A stretch of 64,000 bases of DNA from Tetracentron sinense (lineage: Eukaryota > Streptophyta > Magnoliopsida > Trochodendrales > Trochodendraceae): contig CM026568.1 of NCBI GenBank assembly GCA_015143295.1, positions 13,646,607 to 13,710,606 of the forward strand, given 5' to 3'. Below, piece after piece: positions 44,916 to 55,587 of this stretch. The notes beneath the pieces are model-generated. The model was not told where the DNA came from, made no database searches, and saw only the letters and a program-made list of their open reading frames with translations. The translations under genes and the position numbers were made by a program. Position 1 is the first letter of the stretch. The number at the start of each line of letters is the position of its first letter.

Positions 44916-46560
44916 CACTACAAGAAATCTACTGATCATAGACAGCAATTTAAAGACGGATTATAGAACCGTCTCTAATACATACCTATAGAGACGGTAA
45001 TAAAAATTGTCACCAATGTTCCGTCTCTAATGCATATTTCGACATTTAATACATTAAAAAAAATTACCTATAGAGCCGAAAATATTCCGTTGCTAATATG
45101 AATAAAGTATAGAGACAAAACAATTTCGTCACTCATTCATATAGGGACAGTAGAGTACCTAAGGAGACAGATTTATTTCTGTCTCTAGTATTAAAAGACC
45201 AATTGTGATTGTTTCTCTCCTTCCATTCTATCCAACCTATGTTAGTAAGCAGATAAGAAACTACCTTTTGGCTTCTTCAATAGTTTAAATGCTATCACCA
45301 TGTGCTCCCTATTCATTTCATTTTTTCGACTCGATAAGGATTGACTCATGCCAACAAGGTCAAATGGAAGAAAAAATTAAAAAAACAAGGAAATATAACT
45401 GAAAGACTGAAAGAAGTAAAGCAAAAGGACTGAAGTTAAATAAGGTTGCTCAAACTTGGCTGTAGAGTGATCAGGCTGGTGCGCCTTAGTTTTTGGGTTC
45501 TACATTAAAAACATTTTTTTTACTTTTAGCAACGGATTTAATTTCGTCTCTAAAGATGTGAATTTAAATGAGGCTTAGGTTTCTTTCCCACAAAAAATTT
45601 GAACTCTAAAAGGGTTCTTTCCCATTGGAACCTCTCCATTTCCAGGTAATTTGGGTCTGTCAATGGTCTAGTAGTTCGATTTGTCCAGATTTGGATGATT
45701 GAGGATGGATATAGATTTGAGAATGGGGTGATTTTCATAACAAGCTAGCCGAGCAAGAAGGGGTCAAGCTATTGATAGCTAACCATGCACAATCTAGTAG
45801 AGAGTAATCCACTTCAATCCTCAACTTGTAATTTTGTAATTGTACATTTATATCCACTAATGCTGATAGAATGGTAGATCACATCACGACATCTTAACAA
45901 GTTTTGCCAAGTAATTCTATGTCACTTTCTCGCTTGTTGAAATTTAGGGAAAAACTGTATGTTTGGATTGTCTCCTGATTTACTTTTTGTTGTTCTAAGC
46001 TTTTACTCCTGATTTGTTTCATCTGCTGCAGCTTTACGATCACATATTTTTAAGTGGCTATGTATTCTGGATTACCTAGTAGGTAATATTATAAATTCCT
46101 CTTTGCAGCAAATTAATTTACTTCCTAATAATATCAATTTTTACATAGAAAACGCTTGTCTATGTCAGCATCAATTTAGACCATCACATATATTATGTTG
46201 CTTTATATGTTCTTACAACTTAGGGAAATAAATTCTTGATCGTTATCTTGAAGTGGTTACAAGAATAATTAATTGAGGTTTACATATTTCATGTTTTCAT
46301 TAATGTGAACGAAGCGGGTTACAACCTGTAAAAAAAGTGGGATTTTTACAAAAAAATTTATAGAAAAAATCAGTTTTAACAATGGAAATACTTCTGTTCA
46401 CTAATGTCTGCATATCATCGCTAATGTTCCTTTAACCGTGGTAAGTAAGTGATTTTAGGGACACATTTTTTTATCTTTATCGACGATCATAATTCACCGC
46501 TAATTACAAACGGATGACGGTAACCATCTCTAATTACTTCAAAAAATATAAATTGACTAA
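44916..46560. mobile_element. Partial CACTA (En/Spm) element
   Basis: CACTACAAGAAATC at 44916 is the canonical CACTA terminus. It is followed by subterminal direct and inverted repeats of the ATAGAGACGG / CCGTCTCTA type (44965-45200). At 46370-46545 a second cluster of related short motifs (CGCTAATG, ACGGTAACCATCTCTAATTA) suggests the opposite subterminal region, but no TTCTTGTAGTG end was seen. No transposase; a non-autonomous and truncated copy. Confidence 0.6.
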
Positions 46561-47057
46561 ATCAAAAACATGTATGAGTTGTTTAACATAGTAATAAAAT
46601 TAATTAAATTACTTTAATTTAGGATTATTGAAAAAATAAATATTTTAATCACTTTTCAATGATTAAATCAGGGGAAAAAGTACCTCATTTAAAGCAAATT
46701 TCACTAACATTTTTTATTGCTTTGATGCTGATGTTTCCTCTTGTTTACAAAACATATAATTTTTATTTTATTTTATCTACAACCTACTATAAATTCTATT
46801 TGAAATAAAAATATTAAAAATCTCTATAATCTCTATCTAAATAAAAAGAGGATAGTACCGCTAAGTGACAAATATTTTCGTCGAACCTTTTCTTGTTCCC
46901 AAAATGGCCTCCCCTTGTGTGCTCATCATTTGTGAACCACCTCAACCGTCTAATAAGATATGATATTATAAAAATTGATGTGTACAACTATACTCTTTAG
47001 TGTTCATCTTTGTAGTTGTTGAGTAACAGTTGTCAAAGAACTTCCCTTAATTTATTA
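46561..47057. other. Unassigned AT-rich DNA
   Basis: At 46840-46905 AAAAGAGGATAGTACCGCTA and ATTTTCGTCGAACCTTTTC resemble a stretch at 49980-50025; both may be 5' ends of another Helitron-like or MITE family. Nothing else seen. Confidence 0.35.
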
Positions 47058-47066
47058 TATTTTAAA

Positions 47067-47358
47067 GGCTTTGGATTGTCTCTGGCGAAGCCAGAAAACC
47101 CTCTCGGGGTTCCATACATTATGCGACAGCTGGCAAAAAAGTGGGGAGAAGTCACCCCATTATCTCCCCATAATTTTGACTTCTCCCCATATGATATATC
47201 TCCCCCTTATTCTCATACACATATCGCCACATGTCTTATAATGGGTGGAGAAGTTAAAATCATGGGCCCCATGATTTTGACTTCTCCACCACTTGTCACC
47301 TATTCTATGGAACCCTGAGAAAAGCCCTTTCTGGCTTCGCCAGAGACAATCCAAGGCC
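47067..47358. mobile_element. MULE-type MITE, terminus type D, copy 2
   Basis: 292 bp with ends GGCTTTGGATTGTCTCTGGC and GCCAGAGACAATCCAAGGCC, and a perfect 9-bp TSD TATTTTAAA (47058-47066 and 47359-47367). Each end folds as TCTGGC-GAA-GCCAGA. The interior repeats CATGATTTTGACTTCTCC. It is a sister of 34462-34750. Confidence 0.88.
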
Positions 47359-47367
47359 TATTTTAAA

Positions 47368-49670
47368 ATTGACCTCTATCATATCATACCCTTGTCAATG
47401 TGAACCATTTACCTTGCACGTGTGCTTGATTTTGCCCCTCTAAAAGAAATTTAAGCAGTTGTTGTATAGCAGCAGTTAGCGAGTAACCTTCCTCTTTAAC
47501 TCCCCCACATCCCACCGCCTATGCCCTATCCTTATCTTTGCTTCCCACCCGCCTATGCCCCACTATTCTTATTCCTGATTACCACAGCTTGTGCTCTCGA
47601 CCTCCTTAGTGCTCCCAAGCTCCTTTATTCTTATCCTTGCTTCCCTTATACTATTCTTAATTATTTTATATACCCTTGCTTCCCTTGTATGATTCTTACT
47701 TATGTGTTGTACAATTCTATTTCTCTTAATTGGGTTTTGAAAAAATATGGTCTTCTCAATTTTTTTAAAGGGAGAAAGATTGCTTTTACTCCTGATCTAA
47801 TACCCTTTTGTCGTACTTAACTTTAATTAATGATTTTGTTGGGTTATTTTTAGTGATTTTGTTGGGTTAGGATTTAAGATATAATAATTAATTTCTAATA
47901 ATCTCCTTTTGTGTGGATGTTTCTCATTTCTCTACAGACAATGCTCTGATTCTTATTTTATTTTTTTTCCTATTTTTTTCTACATTTTCAGAGAATACAT
48001 TGACAAATCTCTTCTTCTTCTTCTTGACTTGGTTTTGAAAAAAAGAAGATATTTTATTTATTTATTTATTTATTATTATTATTATAGTAAAGTTACTTTT
48101 ACTCTTGATCTAAGACTTTTTTTAAAAAAAATTCTCTTTAGCTAATGATTTTGCTTGATAAGGTTCACCGATGAGTTCATCGGACACAAGATTTTGCTCG
48201 CTTTTTATATAGGTCATGAATTATTATTATTATTATTGTAAAATTGTTTTTACTCTTGATCTAAGACTTCTTTTAAAAAAAATTTAAAAAAAAATCTCTT
48301 TAGTTAATGATTTTGTTAGATATTCAGTTTGTTGTTCTTTGGAAAATAAATTTTATTATGAAACTTGTTAGGTTGATTTGGATCTCAACTTAACCCGAAA
48401 AAAAATATTGGATCTCAACCAAGTTGAGCCATTTTAATTAAGTAGTAGTACCTAGATAGGTGAAGACCAGAGTCACCAAGATTTGGTTAAGTTGTCGGGA
48501 GACCGGACAATATTCCTACAGTTAATTGTGTAGTGACCAAGGTTTGTGCTATACTTATTCAGAGTGCTAGCATATATTCAAAAAAAGTATTGCAAAGTTT
48601 TGGACATTTCAAATCTAAGGTGCTATACTTATTCAAAGTGCTAGCCATATATTCAAAAAAGTATTGCAAAGTTTTGGACATTTCAAACCTAATATCAAAG
48701 TCGGTGATAGTCTGACTAAGTTTCTTTTTGATAAAGTAATGTATAGATGGGGCAGTTTTAAAATTTTTAAGATCTTTGATGCATGTTTTACCACATTTCC
48801 TTTTTATCACATTATCATCACCCACACCTTTCCTAGTTCCACACGTCTCTCTTCAAATTTATTTTCTTTTACAGGACATGCATATGCGCTTTCATAAGCA
48901 TTTTTATTTTGGACATTGAATTTTTTTGTTAATCATGGGTAATCGTTCTATGACTTTTTTTTGGTGTTTTTCTTTTATGTTTAGTTTATTTTTTGTTTCC
49001 TTCCTCTTTAAAATAATTATTCATGCTTTGAGTTTATTGTTGAAAATATGATTGTAATTAATAATAAAAATCTGATGTGTTGATTCCTCCTTTGTTTTGT
49101 TCCTCGTTTTTGCTCATTTTGCTTCTCTTGTTAGATGACTATTTGCTTCTCTTGTTAGATGACTATCAGTAAGCATGTTAATAGTTTTTGACTTTTGGTA
49201 ATTGTTTTGTAACTTAAATGGAAAAAAAATTATTGATAGTTTTATTGAGTTTCATTTGCGCAAGTGACAATAGCCTATTTTTCTTAGGTGCCAATCTACT
49301 TGTGTTAAGAACATTTCTCATGGATAGTTGAATTCACGTAAAATTGTTTCTATTGAATTATAAATAAAATTCCTTTATTTACCAATCTGTCCCTTTATCA
49401 ACAATGGGTTTACAAAAACCCAAAATTCTCCTAATATTTCCCAAGGCATGTGTATGCTTTCATGGATATCAGCATGAAATGGAACATAAAAATTACAATA
49501 TATTTCCATATATGTTTTTTTTTTAATGTTTCTATGCTCTTTATACCTTTTTCATTGAATTGTAAATGATCTTAAGCTTTTTATATGAAAATTTGCATAT
49601 ACAAGTGTGATTATGTTTTAACAATTTTCCTGCAATGCCTTCAGGTTGGAAAAAAAATTACAAGACTTGG
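47368..49670. repeat. AT-rich spacer with local duplications
   Basis: Three spaced copies of TTTTACTC(T/C)TGATCTAA, then TAATGATTTTG occur near 47785, 48095 and 48245. A roughly 76-bp two-copy duplication (GTGCTAGC-ATATATTC...TTTTGGACATTTCAAA) lies at 48548-48692. A 24-bp duplication (TTGCTTCTCTTGTTAGATGACTAT) is at 49126-49174. Reading frames here are AT-rich and show no domain. Confidence 0.55.
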
Positions 49671-49779
49671 TTTTTTATTTTTTTTGGTTAAGGTAACAAC
49701 ACCACAAGGCGAAGCTACAGTAATGAGAAAGAAGACCACACACACACCACACACCCTCAACCCAAATAAGCTTCACCCA
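49671..49779 (-). mobile_element. Retroposon fragment, same family as 22867-23122
   Basis: On the minus strand it ends GCCTTGTGGTGTTGTTACC, then TTAACC and an A-rich tail, matching the 3' end of 22867-23122. It is flanked by AAGACTTGG (49662-49670 and 49780-49788). 5'-truncated, 109 bp. Confidence 0.6.
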
Positions 49780-49788
49780 AAGACTTGG

Positions 49789-50089
49789 GCTTTCACACAA
49801 TGCTGCCATGGGGAAACAAAAAAAATCCAAACTCTAATATGCTAACATTAGTAAAATTAGGAGCATCATTTTACTCTAAATACCATGAAATATTGATTAT
49901 TTTGCTTTAAAAAGAATTATATTTATTCAACCAACTGAAATAATAAGCAGGTTCAACTTATATCTATAACCTGTATAAAAAGAGGGTAAGTTTCACTAGC
50001 ATCCAAAAGTTTTCGTCGAACTTTTCTATAACCTATATTACCCTCGGTTCTATCACGCTGTCATTTTTTTCTTTAATGAACCAAATTAT
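49789..50089. other. Unassigned DNA
   Basis: No gene. The block AAAAAGAGGGTAAGTTTCAC with TTTTCGTCGAACTTTTC near 49977-50023 echoes 46840-46905. Confidence 0.35.
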
Positions 50090-50420
50090 CTACGGTGACA
50101 ATAGGATTTGGCAAATCTGGTTATCACCCCTAGAGGTTGCCACGTGTCTCCTTTGACACCCCTTAACCGTGGGTAAGGTTCACCCACCCATCCTTGGTTT
50201 TTTTTTTCAAATATTAATTCTTTTTTAAAATTAAAAAAACTCTAAAAACTGTTTTTTAATTTTAAAAAAAGAATTAATATTTGAAAAAAAAAAAACCAAG
50301 GATGGGTGGGTGAACCCTAGGGCTGGGTGAATCTTACCCACTGTTAAGGGGTGTCAAAGGAGACACGTGGCAACCTCTAGGGGTGATAACCGGATTTGCC
50401 AAATCCGGTTATCACCGTAG
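50090..50420. mobile_element. MULE-type foldback MITE, type B, copy 2
   Basis: About 331 bp from CTACGGTGACAATAGG to GGTTATCACCGTAG. Both ends carry the GGTGATAACCGG/CCGGTTATCACC hairpin. Both arms carry the complete core (CACGTGTC, CCTTAACCGTGGGTAAGG, CACCCACCCATCC) and meet in an A/T-rich centre. Outer bases beyond CTACGG are diverged and no TSD was resolved. Confidence 0.8.
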
Positions 50421-51336
50421 AATTCAGGAAATGTCATTCTCTCAATTTTTAACATCTCCATTCCCTAAAATGTCCTTCAATATGCTAAACGATAACATTA
50501 ACATGTCTTCCGTCTCGTATCTATTCCGTAAATAAAAAGTAACATGCCCATCGCTTTTTTTTTTTTTTTGGTTAGAACATGCCCATCACTCACCGCCTTC
50601 GTTCTTTTACTTATCATTAATCTTTATCCTTAACCAATACAACAATTACCCAAAAAAAAACCAACACAGCAGTTGGCAAAGAAATCGTGGGGCCCATTGT
50701 CTAAGACTAAGACTCTAGAGACCTCTTCTTGGTTCTCACTCATCTCACCTCAGGCCGTCCGATCAAATCTGATGTGTGCAATTGTCGCATTGATCTTGGT
50801 TCAGTTAAATGAAGTTAATTTAATGATTTATGAAATCCATTCATGATTATTTGATAAATAATTTGAATTTCAATGATTTTTGAAATCAACTCATTCTTTT
50901 TCTTTTTTACAGGCACCGATTAACTATCTCTCAGATTTTTCATTGTCTTTTAGGGTTTTAAAACCAGTATACGTGTTGTTAGTGGCTGCTGGTGATTCTT
51001 TTTGAATTTTTGGTAGCTGAGGTGGTTTAGTTACTTTAGTTAAGAGATTATAGCTTTTCTATTTTTATTTTTATTTTCTGTTAAATTTGGGGTATTTTTT
51101 TTAAAATCAGGTTTAGTGTTCTTTACAAAACCTTAGATTTTCTTATTTGTTCCTAAACAAGAAAGATACTGCATAAACCCTTCTTCTAAACATAAACAAA
51201 TTGGTTGAAAGTACTGGTTCCAACTCCCAAGCTGTAGTGAAGGGGTTCAAAATGAGATTGGATCACAGACAATCGCAATTGAATTTCAGGAGAGTTCAGT
51301 TGTACCCACGGGTCAATACGTGTCCCTTCTAATCCT
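50421..51336. other. Unassigned DNA
   Basis: Contains the tail-only retroposon at 50556-50575. The rest, including 50690-51300, has no recognised gene or repeat. Confidence 0.4.
50556..50575 (-). mobile_element. Micro-retroposon: tail-only insertion
   Basis: A T-run plus GGTTAG (minus strand CTAACC plus poly-A) lies between AACATGCCCATCGCT (50541-50555) and AACATGCCCATCACT (50576-50590), one mismatch in 15. It matches the tail of the retroposon at 49671-49779. Confidence 0.6.
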
Positions 51337-51344
51337 ACTAATCC

Positions 51345-52400
51345 CAAGGTTCTAAATATCGATTTCGCATGTCATTTCGAGCGTTGGAAAAAATATATAT
51401 CGAGAATATTTCGTAAGATATATCGATATCACGGGAATAAATCACACTTCGAGGAAAAAATCGAAAAAAAAATAGTGAAAACATAAAATTTTTCAATGAA
51501 ACTTCAAGAGATGTTAAAATAGATGTTAATACACATTTGAGAATAAAAAAATTTAAAAAAATAACAATGTATATAAAAGATACAATAAGAATGGGGCAAA
51601 AAATGTGCCCTAACGCTAACTACAATATATGATTCACTAGTAGTGATGTAGTTTACATAAAAGGTTTTATTCATTTCTCAATCAAGCATAACAATATACT
51701 CAAATACAATCAATTTCATATATAATAGTTAATACATCAATAATGGGATATAAGGGTTGAGGTTATTTGTCTTTTGGAAAACAAAGAGTTAATTTGTAAA
51801 ACTATTATACATAACAGTATTTTTGCAAATTAGAATAAACCTAGCAGCTGATATGTAAACCCAACTTTAAACTTAATAAAACCAAACTCTCATATCTCTT
51901 ACCATTAAAAGAAGAAAAGGGCAAAGCTTACTCAAAGGAGAACGAAGACATGGCTAGGTCTTTTTGCAATAGCGATGGCGACGGCAACGGCAACGGCAAC
52001 GGTGGAGGCTACAGGTATGGTTCTTCCTTTCTCCTCTCTTCATCTTCCTCCTTTCTTCTATCTTCTTCCTTTTTTCTCCTCTCCTCTCCTCTCTTCTTTT
52101 TCTTTTTTTCTTTTCTGCTTCAAACAAAGTGAACCCTAACAAGGTTTCACGAAAAATAATTCCACAGCAAAAAAAAGGAAAAAAATTGGGGTTTTTTTTT
52201 TTTTACAATATCGCATGAAAGACTGTCTTTTGACAATTTCGGTAGATATCTACAAAATATCGTCGATATTTCGTAAATATCGGTCGATATTGGACGAAAA
52301 ATTGTAAAAAATAAAATCCGGTGTCCAGATTTCTCGGCACCTTGCGAAGTCAAAATATTTCGTCAAAATTTTGCAAATTTCGACGAAATTTAGAACCTTG
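51345..52400. mobile_element. hAT transposon, non-autonomous
   Basis: 1056 bp with ends CAAGGTTCTAAATATCG and CGACGAAATTTAGAACCTTG, and a perfect 8-bp TSD ACTAATCC (51337-51344 and 52401-52408), the hAT length. Subterminal regions are full of ATCG/CGAT-type motifs (TATCGATAT, TATCGTCGATATT). The centre carries a short frame at 51950-52132 starting MARSFCNSDGDGNGNGN over a GGCAAC hexamer repeat, then a TCTTCC-rich tail. No transposase was recognised. Confidence 0.8.
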
Positions 52401-52408
52401 ACTAATCC

Positions 52409-53322
52409 TATGATTAAGATTCACTAACTCGGTTTAATAATCTAATATTAGTTTTAGAAAAAATATTTTCTTAAAAAAATTATTTTTATTTTAATGCTGT
52501 GCACATGCAGCCTCAACTAGTAATTAGGAAACTCTCCATAAAAATCTTCTAAGTTTCCAACCCCTTATCTGTTTTTGCCTTTGCATATGGTTTTGGTTAG
52601 TGACTTCTCCGAAAAGTCGTGACTTTTGCACATAAAGAGGTGTTTCGAATAGAGAGGTGTTCAAAAATTAGGGTTTTCATTCTCCTCCTTCAGCTGCCCT
52701 ACTCCTTTACTCCGGCCACCTGCCGTTTGCTCTGACCGCCTGTTCCACCCGGCGCCGGTAAGTTCTCCTCTTCTTCATCCTTCTCTTCTAAGCCATCCTA
52801 GGGTTTCGTTTATCTTCTACAACACCGAACTGCTTAGGAATAGAGGGAGAGTTCGTCACTTGCTAAAAGACTAGGGTACTTCCACAAATATACCTTGCAA
52901 CGCGCAAGACAAAATCAAATTCTAACTCTTTAATGTTCAATAAATCAATGTATTCAGAAACCCTATTCCACACTTCTGATCGAAAAAGGGTAATTTATAC
53001 TATTTTTTTATTTTCTTTTTCTCTAATGGGTTCTTAAATTTTTTGTTCTTGACTTTCTCAGATTTTTTCCAATTTTTTCTTTAATGGGTTCTTAAATTTT
53101 ATTCTAGATTATCTCTTCTTTTTTTTCCAATTTTTATTTCGCTCTGGGATTTTGTTTATTCTCAACCAGATGCCTATTTCGATTTTTGATTTGAGTTTTT
53201 TTTTTTTTTTTAATTCTGATATTTTCTTTTATGCCTATGTAACAAGTATACCAAGCAGGGCTGGGGTTTTTCTTATGGTTAATGGTTTCTAGAAGGGGTA
53301 GTGAGGTTGTTTGTTGTGAATC
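52409..53322. other. Unassigned DNA including a possible host 5' exon
   Basis: At 52640-52758 the sequence becomes C/T-rich and less AT-rich. It contains a telo-box-like ATTAGGGTTTTC (about 52666) and a consensus splice donor CGCCG|GTAAGT (junction near 52757), followed by a T-rich intron-like stretch. This resembles the untranslated first exon of a housekeeping plant gene. No start codon or coding exon is identified. A second-family Helitron 3' end (CTAG at 52871, hairpin CTTGCAACGCGCAAG) follows. Confidence 0.35.
52871..52908 (-). mobile_element. Possible Helitron 3' terminus of another family (minus strand)
   Basis: CTAG at 52871-52874 preceded by host A, with hairpin CTTGCAACGCGCAAG at 52894-52908. 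The spacing between hairpin and CTAG (about 20 bases) is longer than in the main family. Confidence 0.35.
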
Positions 53323-53666
53323 TAAGGTGGCGTTTGGATAGACTTTTCAAAGAAGAAAACTACTTCCTAGGAGTTACTTCGTAGGAAGTAATTCTTGAGG
53401 AAGTTTGACAAAATTGTTTCGAGGGATAAAATAATGTTTGGTTTGCACAACTTAAAAATGACTTTTAAAAACTCAAAAATCAATTTTGTGTTTGGTATGC
53501 ACTTACAAAAAGTAATTTTTAAAAGTTTTATATATGGTATCAAATTGATATATGATTATTTTCATATATAAACTTTTATAGAATTTGTGATGCTCATAGA
53601 TATAAAAGATGAGAAAAAAAAACATGTTTTATGCATGTACATGCACTAGTAGGTAAAATAGAAATT

Positions 53667-53853
53667 ACTACACACCGTGGACCTAACCCAATGGTAAAAC
53701 ATCCCCTTACTAGGAGGGAGGTTCTGGGATCTATCTCGAGGGGTGCTTCATAACCCTTAGCCAAGCTTCAAATGTTAGGAATTAACCCACTAACCTCTAG
53801 AACAGATAACCCAAGTTAACCTCAAAGTTGAGTTATACCGAAAAAAAAAAAAA
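53667..53853 (+). mobile_element. tRNA-derived SINE-like copy 2 with A-tail
   Basis: ACCTAACCCAATGGTAAAAC (A-box region), then CTTACTAGGAGGGAGG and TTCTGGGATCTATCTCGAGG (B-box region), AGAACAGATAACCCAAG, and a terminal A-run (about 53841-53853) before TA repeats. The same order appears at 40962-41121 (minus) and 44380-44490 (minus). Confidence 0.55.
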
Positions 53854-54070
53854 TATATATATATATATAGGTATTCATGATTTTTCTAATATGTTGGTGT
53901 TGGTTCTTTGTAACCTTAGGATACACAGATCATTGTTGTTGAGTTTCACTCAATAGCTCATAACCTAGACTCTAAAATAAGTGTGCCCTCTCCGTCTAAC
54001 CATGAATTAAAAGTACAAGCCCTATATCCTCCCAAAACCAAATTATTTATAAACTTGTAACCCTCCATAG

Positions 54071-54387
54071 TTATTATCGGACTTAGGGTGTCCAGTTACA
54101 TCCCTGAGGTTGTTATGTGTCCCTTTTGATACCCCTTAATTGTGGTTAAGATTCACCCACCCCACTAGGTTCACCCACCTATCCTTGATTTTTAGGGAAA
54201 AAATAATTTTTTTAACCCTAACTAAAATTCACTAACTCTTAGGGTTAATTTTTTAAAAATATTTTTTAAAGATAGGTGGGTGAACCCTAGGGGTGGGTGA
54301 ATCTTAACTACGGTTAAGGTGTTTCAAAAGGGATACGCGACAACCTCAAGAGCATAACTAAACTCCCCCCGAGTCTGGTTATAATGG
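54071..54387. mobile_element. MULE-type foldback MITE, further terminus type
   Basis: Arms (TTATTATCGGACTTAGGG left, GAGTCTGGTTATAA right) enclose two core copies: TGTGTCCCTTTTGATACCCC with TTAATTGTGGTTAAG on the left, and the reverse with TTAACTACGGTTAAGG on the right, including CACCCACC tracts. The CACGTG site is mutated in both arms. No TSD resolved. Confidence 0.6.
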
Positions 54388-54417
54388 TAGAAGATTAGAA
54401 ATCTTATTTTATAATAG

Positions 54418-54908
54418 GCAATGGATTACCTCTAGTAGATGCTTGAGATGCCATCTCGAGCACCACTCTTCAGTTGACGCATGGGAGGCATTTAACTAGA
54501 GAGTGATAACATGCATTACACATTCCGTTGAGTGGTACACGCACATCTCCCAAACTCACCATGTATGCTCTTTGACAGCCATTAACTGTGGTTAAGTAGA
54601 GTAACCTTAGTTTTTATAAAAATATCTTAAAATCATTAACCACATGAACAAATGAAATCATAACCAAGGTTAATTTTTAAATTTTTTTTACATAACAAAG
54701 GTTAGATTATTTAACCCTAAGTATGAGCGAATATTAACCATGGTTAAATGAATGTCAAAGATGACATCTGGCGAGCTTCGTAGGTGTGCATGTACCACTC
54801 AACAGGATGTGCAATGCATGTTATCACTCTCTAGTTAAATTCCTCCCACGCGTCAAGAGTGGTGCCCGAGATGAGATCTTGGCATCAGCCAGAGTTAACC
54901 CGTTTCAT
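54418..54908. mobile_element. MULE-type foldback MITE with 9-bp TSD, further terminus type
   Basis: Flanked by TTATAATAG (54409-54417 and 54909-54917). The outer arms share GAGATGGCATCTCGAGCACC-like, CACTCTT, TTTAACTAGAGAGTGATAAC and ATGCATTACACAT blocks in inverted order. The inner core is a diverged TTAACTGTGGTTAAG / TTAACCATGGTTAAA. No coding sequence. Confidence 0.75.
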
Positions 54909-54917
54909 TTATAATAG

Positions 54918-55179
54918 AGCCCTGAGATGAGGAACCCAATGTCCTCTTCTAAGCTGACCAAGTGTCCCTGTGTCCCTTTTAACACCTCTTTAATCATGGT
55001 TAAGCTTAACTAAATTGGAACTAATAATTTCATTTTTTTTGTTTTTTTAAACCGTGGTTAGATATAGGGGTTTAGTGAATCTAACCACAGTTGATGGGTT
55101 GTAAAATGTGGGCATGGACCAATGAGATCCCGGGGTCACTTCAAAGTTGACCCAGGGTCCGTTTTCCATTTCCCTTTAT
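54918..55179. mobile_element. Diverged MULE-MITE remnant
   Basis: Two opposed core-like segments (GTGTCCCTTTTAACACCTCT with TTAATCATGGTTAAG; and TAACCACAGTTGATGGGTTG) within outer sequence containing GACCAAGTGTCC and GTTGACCCAGGGTCC. It fills exactly the gap between two other MITEs. Boundaries are uncertain. Confidence 0.45.
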
Positions 55180-55188
55180 AATACTATA

Positions 55189-55587
55189 GGATTCAAATCC
55201 TCTACGGTGATAATCGGATTTGGCAAATCCGGTTATCACCCTTTAAGGTGGCCACGTGTCTCCCTTGACACCCCTTAACTGTGGTTCAGATTCACCCACC
55301 CCTAAGGTTCACCCACCCATCCTTGGTTTTTAGAAATAAATATTAATTATATTTTTTAAAATTAAAAAACTATTTTTTATGATTTTTTAGGATTTTTTTT
55401 AATATTAAAATATTTTTTAAAAATAGAATTATTACTTTTTTTTCTAAAAACCAAGGATGAGTGGGTGAACCCTAGGAGTGGGTGAATCTGAACCACAGTT
55501 AAGGGGTGTCAAAAGGGACACGTGGCCACCTCAAAGGGTGATAACCGGATTTGCCCAATCAGGTTTTCACCGTAGAGGATTTGCTCC
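55189..55587. mobile_element. MULE-type foldback MITE, type B, copy 3
   Basis: 399 bp, ends GGATTCAAATCCTCTACGG and CCGTAGAGGATTTGCTCC, perfect 9-bp TSD AATACTATA (55180-55188 and 55588-55596). Each end holds the GGTGATAA...TTATCACC hairpin. The arms contain CCACGTGTC, TTAACTGTGGTTCAG and CACCCACC. This is the best defined copy of the type. Confidence 0.88.
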
